Positions 8,041-15,771 of a stretch of 45,660 nucleotides of DNA are shown piece by piece. Position 1 is the first letter of the stretch. Each line of letters begins with the position of its first letter. Source of the stretch: Methylobacterium isbiliense (lineage in GTDB: Bacteria > Pseudomonadota > Alphaproteobacteria > Rhizobiales > Beijerinckiaceae); the NCBI RefSeq assembly GCF_022179325.1, contig NZ_BPQQ01000014.1, positions 1 through 45,660 on the forward strand. Reading direction: 5' to 3'. The notes under the pieces were generated by a model. It searched no databases, had not been told where the DNA came from, and saw only the letters and a list, made by a program, of their open reading frames with translations. A program made the translations under genes and the position numbers.

Positions 8041-8709
8041 TCAGGCGCCCTCGACGGCGGCGAGCAGGCTCCGGCCCCAGGCCGCGAGCTGCGTCTCGAT
8101 CACGGTCTCGTCCGCCGTCACCCGCACCTCCGGCGTCTCGTCCGGCGCGAAGGCGATCCCGTCCGCGAGGGGGCCGAGCGCGCGCGCGAGCGCGGCGAGC
8201 AGGTCCTGCGGGCCGCTCGCGCGAATCGCCGGCTTGGCGCCGTCGGCGGTCAGCCGCACCAGCGCCGCCCTCAGCTCGTCCACCGCCTGGGCGCGCAGCC
8301 GCTCGTCCAGCAGCGGCAGCAGCACCCGCGCCGCCCGGTCGGTGAGGCGCTCCTCCAGGCCCCGCAGCGCGGCCGCAAGGCCCTCAGCCAGGATCGCGGC
8401 TTCGGCACGGGCCCATTCGGCGCGCGCGAGGTTCAGGCGCTCCTCGGCGGCGGCCTCGGCCTGCGCGAGGGCCGCCTCCAGCGCCGCGGCGGTCTCGGCG
8501 GCCGCCTCGGCGCGGCCGAGCAGGCGCCCCCGCTCCTCGGCCTCGCGCAGCAGCGCCGCCCGATCCTCCTGGACCGGCGCGGGGGCGGGCGGCGGCGGCT
8601 CGGCGGAGCGCCGGGCCGAGCGCAGCAGCACCGCCAGGGGCTCGGGCGCCGCGGCGGCGGGCGCCTCGGCCGAGAAATCCGGCAGGTGCCGGGCGAAGAC
8701 CGGAGCCAT
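8041..8709 (-). CDS. fliH: FliH-like flagellar export apparatus protein
   Basis: A 222-residue Ala/Glu/Arg-rich protein. A Pro-rich N-terminus (about 1-50) precedes a long helical segment (about 55-110: LLREAEERGRLLGRAEAAAE and following) and a more globular C-terminus (about 120-222, with IRASGPQDL and VRVTADETVIETQLAAWGRSL). This plan fits FliH/YscL proteins that bind and restrain the export ATPase FliI. It lies between fliF and motB, its start overlaps the fliF stop by one base, and motB begins one base after its stop. Sequence conservation in this family is low; the call rests on architecture, length and context. Confidence 0.62.
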   Translation of the reverse strand: MAPVFARHLPDFSAEAPAAAAPEPLAVLLRSARRSAEPPPPAPAPVQEDRAALLREAEERGRLLGRAEAAAETAAALEAALAQAEAAAEERLNLARAEWARAEAAILAEGLAAALRGLEERLTDRAARVLLPLLDERLRAQAVDELRAALVRLTADGAKPAIRASGPQDLLAALARALGPLADGIAFAPDETPEVRVTADETVIETQLAAWGRSLLAAVEGA

Positions 8710-10430
8710 CAGGCCGGCTCCTCACGCATGAGCCAGCGCTTGAGGATCGTGGCCGCCTGCTCCTCGTCGAACTCGATCATCTGCTCCAGCTTCTTCTGCG
8801 GCGAGCGATTCATCCGGTCGGTGAGGTCGTCGATCAGGCTCGCCATCACGGGCGTGCCGACCGCCGGGGTGCCGGGGGCGCCGGAAGCGCCGGGGAGCAA
8901 TCCGGCGGCAGCGGCCGCCGCCGCTGCCGCGCCGACCGGGCCTTCGAGGGCGGGCGCACCCTCCGCGCCGGCCGTGAGCGCCGCGGCCGGGCCGGCGAGC
9001 TGCGCCGTCTCCTCCTGCTCCGCGCCCGGCACGTCGAGGATCGCCCGCAGGGCCGGCCGCAGGCCGAACCAGATCAGCAGCCCGGCGACCACCAGGATGG
9101 TGGCGGCGTTGATGAGCGTCGCGGACTGGCGCATCAGCACCTCGCTGAGGCTCAGCGGCGGCACCGGCTCCAGCGGCTGGCCGTCGTTGACGAAGCCCAC
9201 CGCCGCCACCTTGACGTGGTCGCCCCGCTCCTTGCTGAAGCCGGCCGCCGAGCCGACGAGCTGCTCGATCTCGGCGATCTGCCCGTCGATTCCCGCCCCC
9301 TTCGCGTCGGGTCCCGCCAGGGCGGCGAGCCGCGAGCGGTTGACCAGCACCGCCACCGAGATGTGCTTGATGCCGTAGCCGTCGCTGACCGTCTGGATCG
9401 TCTTGGAGGAGATCTCGTAGTTGGTCAGGTCCTCGCGCTTCTGCGATTCGCTGCTCGACGTGTCGTTGCCGTCCGAGCGGGTGCGCTGGTCGGGCAGGTT
9501 CTGCTGCGCGCTCGTCGGGCGCTGGGCGGCCCGGTTCTGCGCGTTCTCGGTCTCGCGCACCGCCCGCACCGAGCGCTCGACCCGTTGATCGGGGTTGAAG
9601 ATCGTCTCGTTGGTGCTGGTCTTGTCGGTGTTGAGGCGGGCCGCGACGCTGATCTCGAAGTTGCCGATGCCGAGATAGGGGGTCAGGGTCCGGCGGATGT
9701 TGTCCTGGATCTCGCGGTTCACGAGCTTTTCCAGGCTCGCCATCTTGCCCGTGGGGGCGTTGGCGCCTTCGTCGCCCGACAGGAGCAGGGTCCCGTCGGT
9801 GCCGATCACGGTGACGCGCTCGGGCTTCATGCCGGGGATCGCCGAGGCGACGAGGTGGCGGATCGCCTGGGCGCCGCTCGCGTCGTCGGCGGGCTCGGTG
9901 CGCACCACCACGGAGGCCGAGGGCGGCTGCTGCTCGCGCCGGAACGAGCCGCGGTCGGGCAGCACGATGTGGACGCGCGCCGCGCGCACCCCCTTCATGG
10001 TCTGGATGGTGCGGGCGATCTCGCCCTCCAGGGCCCGCACCCGCGTCACCTCCTGCATGAAGGAGGTGAGGCCGAGCGAGCCGAGGTCGTTGAACAGCTC
10101 GTAGCCGGACTTCGAGCTCTGCGGCAGGCCCTTCTCGGCCAGCAGCATGCGCGCCTGGGCGGTGTGGCCGTAGGCGACCAGCACCGCCGTGCCGTCGGAG
10201 CTGACGTCGAACGGGACGTTGGCGTCCTTGAGCACAGCGCCGATGCGGCCGATGTCCTCGCGGTTGAGACCCGTATAGAGCGTCTCCTGCGCGGGCCGGC
10301 TGAGATAGTAGGCGCCGAGTCCCACCGCCAGGAACACGGTCAGGCCGATGACCCCCAGGGCCGCGAGGCGGCGGGTGCCCAGCTCGACGATGTTGCTCCA
10401 GAGCCTCTCGGCGTGCTCGCGACCGGACAT
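8709..10430 (-). CDS. fliF: flagellar MS-ring protein FliF
   Basis: A 573-residue membrane protein that forms the MS ring in the inner membrane. Membrane helices are at about 21-43 (RLAALGVIGLTVFLAVGLGA) and about 435-457 (TLINAATILVVAGLLIWFGL). The periplasmic ring-building domains lie between, with the characteristic LYTGLNREDIGRIGAVLK and VRALEGEIARTIQTMKGVRA. The cytosolic tail ends in NRSPQKKLEQMIEFDEEQAA, the FliG-binding part. The start at ATG 10430 is taken because GGAGAG lies about 13 bases upstream; an in-frame GTG at 10448 would add six residues. It is the first gene of the flagellar operon. FliG is not next to it, unlike in enterics. Confidence 0.93.
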   Translation of the reverse strand: MSGREHAERLWSNIVELGTRRLAALGVIGLTVFLAVGLGAYYLSRPAQETLYTGLNREDIGRIGAVLKDANVPFDVSSDGTAVLVAYGHTAQARMLLAEKGLPQSSKSGYELFNDLGSLGLTSFMQEVTRVRALEGEIARTIQTMKGVRAARVHIVLPDRGSFRREQQPPSASVVVRTEPADDASGAQAIRHLVASAIPGMKPERVTVIGTDGTLLLSGDEGANAPTGKMASLEKLVNREIQDNIRRTLTPYLGIGNFEISVAARLNTDKTSTNETIFNPDQRVERSVRAVRETENAQNRAAQRPTSAQQNLPDQRTRSDGNDTSSSESQKREDLTNYEISSKTIQTVSDGYGIKHISVAVLVNRSRLAALAGPDAKGAGIDGQIAEIEQLVGSAAGFSKERGDHVKVAAVGFVNDGQPLEPVPPLSLSEVLMRQSATLINAATILVVAGLLIWFGLRPALRAILDVPGAEQEETAQLAGPAAALTAGAEGAPALEGPVGAAAAAAAAAGLLPGASGAPGTPAVGTPVMASLIDDLTDRMNRSPQKKLEQMIEFDEEQAATILKRWLMREEPA

Positions 10431-10673
10431 CGGGGGAGCGCTCTCCACGAATGGCGACGGGGGGCCCGTCCGGGTGCCATGTTGCCGGCGAGCCTTGCGC
10501 GGAGATTGCGGGGCCGCGCGCCGCGGTTGCGGTGGCCCCGCCGGGCGGACTTATGCGGATCCGATCGATGGCCGCGCGATGCGGATTTCGGCTTCGCGCG
10601 GGCGCCGCGCGGGCCGATGATGCGCGGCCCGGACACCGCATCGCCGGCCCGCATCAGAGGGAGAGATCCGTCC

Positions 10674-11297
10674 ATGAAGCTCTACGGCAGCAGCCTGTCG
10701 CCCTTCGTCCGCAAGGTCTTGGTCGCGCTGGCCGAGAAGGAGGTGGCGTTCGAGCACGTGCCGCTGCGCTTCCACGACCCCGACCGCGACTTCCAGGCGG
10801 CGAGCCCGCTCGGCAAGATCCCGGCCCTGCGCGACGGGGATTTCCGCCTCGCCGATTCCTCGGCGATCGTGCACTACCTCGACCGCAAGCATCCCGAGCC
10901 GGCCCTGCTCCCGCCCGATCCGCGTCAGGCGGGACGCGCGGTCTGGTTCGACAAGTTCGCCGACACCGAGCTGATGGGTCCGCTGCTGCGGCCCTTCGTG
11001 CACCGGATCCTGCGCCCCCGCGTCCTCAACCTGCCCTGCGACGAGGCGGTGGTGCAGAAGGCGCTCACCGAGGAGCTGCCGCGGCTCTTCACCTATCTGG
11101 AGGCGCAGATCGCCGGCCCCTACCTCGTCGGCGAGGCCTTCTGCCTCGCGGACGTCGCGGTGGCGACAGGGTTCGTGAACCTGCGCTTCGCCAAGGAGGG
11201 GGTGGATTCCGGACGCTGGCCGAAGCTCGCCGGCTGGGTCGAGAGCACGCTGGAGCGGCCCTCGTTCAGGGCGGCGATCGCCGCCCCCAAGGGCTGA
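10674..11297 (+). CDS. glutathione S-transferase family protein
   Basis: A 207-residue cytosolic enzyme expected to conjugate or transfer glutathione. The N-terminal thioredoxin-like half (1-78) starts MKLYGSSLSPFVRKVLVALA, with Ser residues at the usual catalytic position, a cis-Pro in LGKIPALRDG and the glutathione-contacting LADSSAIVHYLDRK. The all-helical C-terminal half (about 85-207) has the helix-capping style motif GEAFCLADVAVAT. GAGGGAGAG sits about 8 bases before the ATG at 10674. The gene is divergent from fliF, with 243 bases between their starts. The substrate cannot be read from sequence. Confidence 0.88.
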   Translation: MKLYGSSLSPFVRKVLVALAEKEVAFEHVPLRFHDPDRDFQAASPLGKIPALRDGDFRLADSSAIVHYLDRKHPEPALLPPDPRQAGRAVWFDKFADTELMGPLLRPFVHRILRPRVLNLPCDEAVVQKALTEELPRLFTYLEAQIAGPYLVGEAFCLADVAVATGFVNLRFAKEGVDSGRWPKLAGWVESTLERPSFRAAIAAPKG

Positions 11298-11323
11298 CCC
11301 GGCAAAAAGGTGCCTCGGAGTGG

Positions 11324-11347
11324 GGCCGATCCGGTCCCGGATCGGCC
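11324..11347. terminator. bidirectional hairpin between convergent genes
   Basis: A perfect 10-base stem (GGCCGATCCG / CGGATCGGCC) with a 4-base loop lies between the stop of the glutathione S-transferase gene (+) and the stop of the exoR-like gene (-). Placement suggests termination for both. There is no clear T-run on either side. Confidence 0.65.
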
Positions 11348-11361
11348 TGTCGGCCCGGGCG

Positions 11362-12231
11362 TCAGCGCGCCCGGGCGCTGCGGCGGTAGAAGCCGTCCAC
11401 CTGGGCCTGGGCCTCGGCGCGGTCGCGCTCGCTCGCCGCGGCGAGCGCCTGCTCCTGCAGGCTCACGATCCACTGGTCCTTCGGCCCCTCCGCGGCGTCG
11501 CGCGCGAGTGTCAGCCACGCGAGGCCGCGCGCCCGCTGGGTCGGCACGCCCTGGCCGTTGATCAGCATCTGGCCGAGCAGCGCCTGCGCGGCCGGATGGC
11601 CCTTCTCGGCCGCGAGGTTGAACCAGCGCGCCGCCTGCCGGACGTCCTGCGTCACGCCCGTCCCGTCGAGGTAGAGCCGGGCGAGGTTGTACTGCGCGTT
11701 CGGGTCCCCGTAGTAGGAGGCCGCGTAGTTGAACATCTCGTAGGCGCGCTCGACGTTCGGGCGCACGTAGGAGCCCTTGATCCCGTCGAGGAAGTAGCGG
11801 CCGAGCGCCGTGAAGGCGCTCGCCACCACGGTGGCGTTGGCGGAATCGGGACCCTCGTCGGCGTTCTCGTCGGCGATCTTCGAGAAGAACTCGAACGCCT
11901 TGAGATCGTCGTGCGGAACCCCGTCGCCCTCCGCGTACATGCGGCCGAGCTTCCACAGCGCCAGGGCGTGGCCCTGGCCCGCCGCGTATTCGAGGGCGCG
12001 GGCGGCGCCCTCCTTGTCGCCCGCGTTGTAATCGCGCACGCCCGAGCGCACCGCCTCGCGGGCGTTGCGGTACCCACTCGCCGGCACCGGCGTGCGCACG
12101 GCGGCATCGAGCGCCGCCGCGGGGCTGCCCGCCGGGAGCGCCGCTCCCAGCAGCGCCCCCCCGAGGAGGAGCGCGCCCGCGAGGCGCCGGAGGCCCGCCC
12201 GGGAGGGCGGGTCGTCCCTAGATGTCCGCAT
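11362..12231 (-). CDS. exoR: ExoR-like periplasmic Sel1-repeat regulator
   Basis: A 289-residue exported protein with signal peptide (RLAGALLLGGALLGAALPAG, cleavage near AAA-LD). Sel1/TPR-like repeats run from about 55 to 260, e.g. ALEYAAGQGHALALWKLGRM, MFNYAASYYGDPNAQYNLAR and WFNLAAEKGHPAAQALLGQM. The order and wording match rhizobial ExoR, including YAEGDGVPHDDLKAFEFFSK, the periplasmic protein that represses the ExoS/ChvG-ChvI two-component system controlling exopolysaccharide and motility (family knowledge). The start ATG 12231 lies inside the 3' end of ilvD (14-base overlap) and has AGGAGA about 9 bases upstream. No chvG-chvI genes are in the window. Another secreted Sel1 protein is possible, but the match over the whole length favours ExoR. 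Confidence 0.68.
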   Translation of the reverse strand: MRTSRDDPPSRAGLRRLAGALLLGGALLGAALPAGSPAAALDAAVRTPVPASGYRNAREAVRSGVRDYNAGDKEGAARALEYAAGQGHALALWKLGRMYAEGDGVPHDDLKAFEFFSKIADENADEGPDSANATVVASAFTALGRYFLDGIKGSYVRPNVERAYEMFNYAASYYGDPNAQYNLARLYLDGTGVTQDVRQAARWFNLAAEKGHPAAQALLGQMLINGQGVPTQRARGLAWLTLARDAAEGPKDQWIVSLQEQALAAASERDRAEAQAQVDGFYRRSARAR

Positions 12232-13951
12232 AGGAGAGCGTCTCCTGGGCGCCGCCCGGGTGGGTCACGGCGCCCGTCACGGCCGGGCCGACGGTCTGCG
12301 CGTATTTCCAGAGATAGCCGGAGGTGGCCTCGTTGCCGCGCGGCGCCCAGGCCTTGCGGCGCTCGGCGAGCTCCTCGTCCGACAGGTCGACCGTGAGCGT
12401 GCCCTGGATGGCGTCGAGCCGGATGATGTCGCCGTCCTTGAGGAGGCCGATCGGACCGCCCACCGCGGCTTCGGGGCCGACATGGCCGACGCAGAAGCCG
12501 CGGGTGGCGCCCGAGAAGCGCCCGTCGGTGATGAGCGCGACCTTGTCGCCCATCCCCTGCCCGTAGAGGGCCGCGGTGGTCGCCAGCATCTCGCGCATGC
12601 CGGGGCCGCCCTTCGGCCCCTCGTAGCGGATCACGAGGACGTCGCCCTCCTGATAGCGGCGGTTGGTCACCGCCTCGAAGCAGGCCTCCTCGTTGTCGAA
12701 GACGCGGGCGGGACCCAAGAAGACCTGCTTCTCGGCGGGCATGCCGGCGACCTTCACGATCGCGCCCTCCGGCGCGAGGTTGCCCTTGAGGCCCACCACG
12801 CCCCCGGTCGGGGTGATGGGCGCGTTGGCCTGCCGCACCACGTCCTGGTCGTCGTTCCAGGCCACCTTGGCGAGATTCTCGGCGATGGTGCGGCCGGTCA
12901 CGGTCATGCAGTCGCCGTGCAGGAAGCCGTGGTCGAGCAGCGTCTTCATCAGGAGCGGGATGCCGCCGACCTCGAACAGGTCCTTGGCGACGTAGCGCCC
13001 GCCGGGCTTGAGGTCGGCGATGTAGGGCGTGCGCCGGAAGATCTCGGCGACGTCGAACAGGTCGAAGGCGATGCCCGCCTCGTGGGCGATCGCCGGCAGG
13101 TGCAGCGCCGCGTTGGTGGAGCCGCCCGAGGCCGCCACCACGGTGGCGGCGTTCTCGAGCGCCTTGCGGGTGACGATGTCGCGCGGGCGGATCTGCTTGG
13201 CGAGCAGGTCCATCACCATTTCGCCGGCGGCGGCGCAGAACTTGTCGCGGATCTCGTAGGGCGCGGGCGCGCCGGCCGAGTAGGGCAGCGCGAGGCCGAT
13301 CGCCTCCGAGACGGTCGCCATCGTGTTGGCGGTGAACTGCGCCCCGCAGGCGCCGGCGGAGGGGCAGGCGACCTGCTCCAGCTCGTCGAGATCGTCGTCG
13401 CTCATGGCGCCGACCGAGTGCTTGCCCACCGCCTCGAACAGGTCCTGCACGGTGACGGGCTTGCCCCGGAAGGTGCCGGGCAGGATCGAGCCGCCGTAGA
13501 TGAAGATCGACGGCACGTTGAGGCGCACCATCGCCATCATCATGCCGGGCAGGGACTTGTCGCAGCCGGCGAGCCCCACGAGCGCGTCATAGGCGTGGCC
13601 GCGCATGGTCAGCTCGACCGAATCGGCGATGACCTCGCGGGAGGGCAGCGAGGCGCGCATGCCGCGGTGGCCCATCGCGATGCCGTCCGTCACCGTGATG
13701 GTGCAGAATTCCCGCGGCGTGCCGGCGGCGGCGGCGACGCCCTTCTTCACCGCCTGCGCCTGGCGCATCAGCGAGATGTTGCAGGGGGCGGCCTCGTTCC
13801 AGCACGAGGCGACGCCCACCAGCGGCTGGTGGATCTGCTCGCGCGTCAGGCCCATGGCATAGAGGTACGAGCGGTGCGGCGCCCGGGCGGGGCCTTCCGT
13901 CACGTGGCGGCTGGGCAGCTTCGACTTGTCGATGGTGTGACGCGCGTCCAT
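12218..13951 (-). CDS. ilvD: dihydroxy-acid dehydratase
   Basis: A 577-residue enzyme that dehydrates 2,3-dihydroxy-isovalerate and -methylvalerate to the 2-keto acids in valine and isoleucine synthesis. Signature segments: [49 protein letters not shown] and [20 protein letters not shown]. Cysteines C57 (PCN), C130 (GCDK) and C202 (GACG) are all present, the pattern of ligands in the [2Fe-2S] type of the family. Length is normal. The stop overlaps the start of the exoR-like gene. About 415 bases without a gene lie upstream; I see no leader peptide or riboswitch I can name there. Confidence 0.96.
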   Translation of the reverse strand: MDARHTIDKSKLPSRHVTEGPARAPHRSYLYAMGLTREQIHQPLVGVASCWNEAAPCNISLMRQAQAVKKGVAAAAGTPREFCTITVTDGIAMGHRGMRASLPSREVIADSVELTMRGHAYDALVGLAGCDKSLPGMMMAMVRLNVPSIFIYGGSILPGTFRGKPVTVQDLFEAVGKHSVGAMSDDDLDELEQVACPSAGACGAQFTANTMATVSEAIGLALPYSAGAPAPYEIRDKFCAAAGEMVMDLLAKQIRPRDIVTRKALENAATVVAASGGSTNAALHLPAIAHEAGIAFDLFDVAEIFRRTPYIADLKPGGRYVAKDLFEVGGIPLLMKTLLDHGFLHGDCMTVTGRTIAENLAKVAWNDDQDVVRQANAPITPTGGVVGLKGNLAPEGAIVKVAGMPAEKQVFLGPARVFDNEEACFEAVTNRRYQEGDVLVIRYEGPKGGPGMREMLATTAALYGQGMGDKVALITDGRFSGATRGFCVGHVGPEAAVGGPIGLLKDGDIIRLDAIQGTLTVDLSDEELAERRKAWAPRGNEATSGYLWKYAQTVGPAVTGAVTHPGGAQETLSYADI

Positions 13952-14366
13952 GGGCCTGTCCCGTACTCACTCTCGGCGGATCGGTCGGTTCGTCCGACTT
14001 CAAGGTGATCCTCGCGCCGTGCGCCCTTTTGGAGGCCGAACGACGACGCTGAACGACACCCCTGGCGGATAACCCGCCAGCGTCGCCCGCGCTCCCCCGA
14101 GGGATCCCGGTTCGTCGCGGTAAATCGTTGTGGGGACAGTCGCTTAACGTGGCCGTTGAAGTGCTGTTGGTTTATGGCGGGATCGGGGCGGCACAGGGGG
14201 CGGTTCGGGGCAAAGCTGGGATGGTTTCGCGGTGTTGCGACCCCGCCACAGCTAAGCTTGCGGGACGGGCTCGGCGAGTCCGTCTGCCGGGCTCCGTGAG
14301 CCCGTCCGGCGGGCTCGCCGAGCCCGTCAGCCAAGCCGGCGCCGCCGGCCCGCGGGATCGTCGGGC
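13952..14366. other. intergenic region upstream of ilvD
   Basis: 415 bases between the start of ilvD and the stop of the metallopeptidase gene, both on the minus strand. The right end holds the large inverted repeat at 14264-14328. The rest presumably holds the ilvD promoter; I cannot point to a convincing -35/-10 pair or a leader peptide. Open frames here have no similarity I recognise. Confidence 0.6.
14264..14328. terminator. nested hairpin / cruciform downstream of the metallopeptidase gene
   Basis: GACGGGCTCGGCGAG (14264-14278) is exactly complementary to CTCGCCGAGCCCGTC (14314-14328). Inside the 35-base loop is a second perfect hairpin, CGGGCTC-CGT-GAGCCCG (14288-14304). The inner and outer arms share the core GGGCTC, so alternative pairings are possible. 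It lies about 40 bases after the metallopeptidase stop on its coding strand and could act as its terminator or be a repetitive extragenic element. Confidence 0.7.
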
Positions 14367-15500
14367 TCAGCCCGGATGCGGTGCGGCGACGGGCAGGCGC
14401 AGCCCGGCGATCACCGCCTTCAGGGTCGCCGCCGTGGAGCCCCGCGCGTCGCCGCCCGCGTGGATGCGCTCATGCACGAAGGACAGCTTCCCGATCACCG
14501 TGGGGGTCAGGCGGAACGGGTAGAGGTCCGCCTGCCCCATGCTGCGGTTGAGCGAGTTCATCGCGAAGGTCAGCGGGAGCCACGCCTCGATCAGGCGCCC
14601 GAGGTCGGGGGCGTGGTGGGGGTCGAAATCCATCGTGGCGGCGAGGTCGAGGGCCTGCGGGCGCACCCGCAGGCCGAAGCTGCTCGCGGTCTCCAGCGTG
14701 TCGACGATGTGCAGGTAATGCGCCCAGGTCTCGGCGAAGTCCTCCCACGGGTGGGAGGTGGCGTAGGCCGAGACGAAATGCTCCTGCCAGCCCTCCGGCG
14801 GTCCCTCGGCGTAGTGGCGGGCGAGCGCGTCGCCGTAATCGTCGCGCTCGTCGCCGAAGATCGCCCGGAAGACCGCGAGGCTCGCGTCGTGGCGCACCAG
14901 CACGTTCCAGTAGTAGTGGCCGACCTCGTGCCGGAAATGGCCGAGCAGGGTGCGGTAGGGCTCGCCGAACTGCGTGCGCCGCCGCTCGCGCTCGACGTCG
15001 TCGGCCTCCGCGATGTTGAGCGTGATGAGGCCGTGGTGATGCCCGGTCAGGACCGCCGGGCCCCAGACCTGCGCCTCGGCCGGATCGACCAGGAAGTCGA
15101 AGGCGAGGCCCTCGGGATCGTCGGGGCGCAGGCCGAGCGGCAGCCGCATCCGCAGCAGCGAGTAGAACAGGCGTCGCTTGGCGATCTCGATCTGGCGCCA
15201 GCGGGTGAGGTTCCAGGGCACCGAGAGGTCCGGCACCGTGCGGTTGTGGCGGCAGGCGACGCAGAAGGTCTCGGGCGACTCGGCCGGAACCAGCCAGTTG
15301 CAGGCGTCGAAGGCCGCGTTGGCGCAGAAGCGGTAGCGCCGCTCCGGGGCGCCGAACCCGGCCCAGGCGCCCTCCATCTCCGTCAGGGCCGTGATGGTGC
15401 CGGCCTGCGGGTCGTAGCCGGCCCGCCGCCCGCAGCTCTCGCAGCGGGCGTGCTCGAAATGCAGCGGCTGCCCGCAGGCCTGGCACTGGAAGATCTTCAT
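14367..15500 (-). CDS. zinc-ribbon, putative zinc-binding metallopeptidase (Peptidase_Mx-like)
   Basis: A 377-residue cytosolic protein. The start MKIFQCQACGQPLHF at ATG 15500 begins a zinc ribbon with C6, C9, C20 and C23, and further Cys residues follow up to about residue 90 (FCVACRHN). The peptidase part carries HEVGH (H191, E192, H195), a zinc-metalloprotease motif, and downstream acidic residues in WEDFAETWAHYLH that may supply the third ligand. I recognise it as the putative zinc-binding metallopeptidase family often found near transglutaminase/ATP-grasp clusters. It is divergent from that cluster here, with a 271-base shared upstream region. No signal peptide. Substrate unknown; a role in trimming a peptide made by the neighbouring genes is inference. 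Confidence 0.8.
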   Translation of the reverse strand: MKIFQCQACGQPLHFEHARCESCGRRAGYDPQAGTITALTEMEGAWAGFGAPERRYRFCANAAFDACNWLVPAESPETFCVACRHNRTVPDLSVPWNLTRWRQIEIAKRRLFYSLLRMRLPLGLRPDDPEGLAFDFLVDPAEAQVWGPAVLTGHHHGLITLNIAEADDVERERRRTQFGEPYRTLLGHFRHEVGHYYWNVLVRHDASLAVFRAIFGDERDDYGDALARHYAEGPPEGWQEHFVSAYATSHPWEDFAETWAHYLHIVDTLETASSFGLRVRPQALDLAATMDFDPHHAPDLGRLIEAWLPLTFAMNSLNRSMGQADLYPFRLTPTVIGKLSFVHERIHAGGDARGSTAATLKAVIAGLRLPVAAPHPG

Positions 15501-15771
15501 CGCTCGATTCGCCGCCCGGGCACCGCGCGGTCCCGATGTCCGCACGGTCGGCCCTGCTCCCTAAGGGGCGAGACGGTCCGGAGTTCCGGGCGGCATGGGA
15601 CTTGCCTCAAAGGTAGGCAGACGGCGATCGCCCGAGCCCGGGGCGACGTCCGGGCGGAGCGGTCCTGCCGCGGCGCGGCTGACGGTCCGGCCCGGGCCGT
15701 GTACAAACCGCCGCCGGAGCGTTGTCGTCGATCCGACGAGGCCGTGCCGCAGCAAGACATCCGGAGAGACC
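15501..15771. promoter_or_regulatory. shared divergent upstream region of the metallopeptidase and transglutaminase operon
   Basis: 271 bases separate the two divergent starts. The only element I can support is the Shine-Dalgarno GGAGAG at about 15762-15767 before GTG 15772. Promoters in both directions must lie here, but no convincing boxes are visible. An open frame starting at 15595 merely extends the transglutaminase frame upstream with basic, non-conserved residues. Confidence 0.45.

Noticed and set aside
14141-14158. TTAA near 14146 as a CtrA site upstream of ilvD
   Set aside because: The second half seven bases on reads GTTGA, too far from the consensus.
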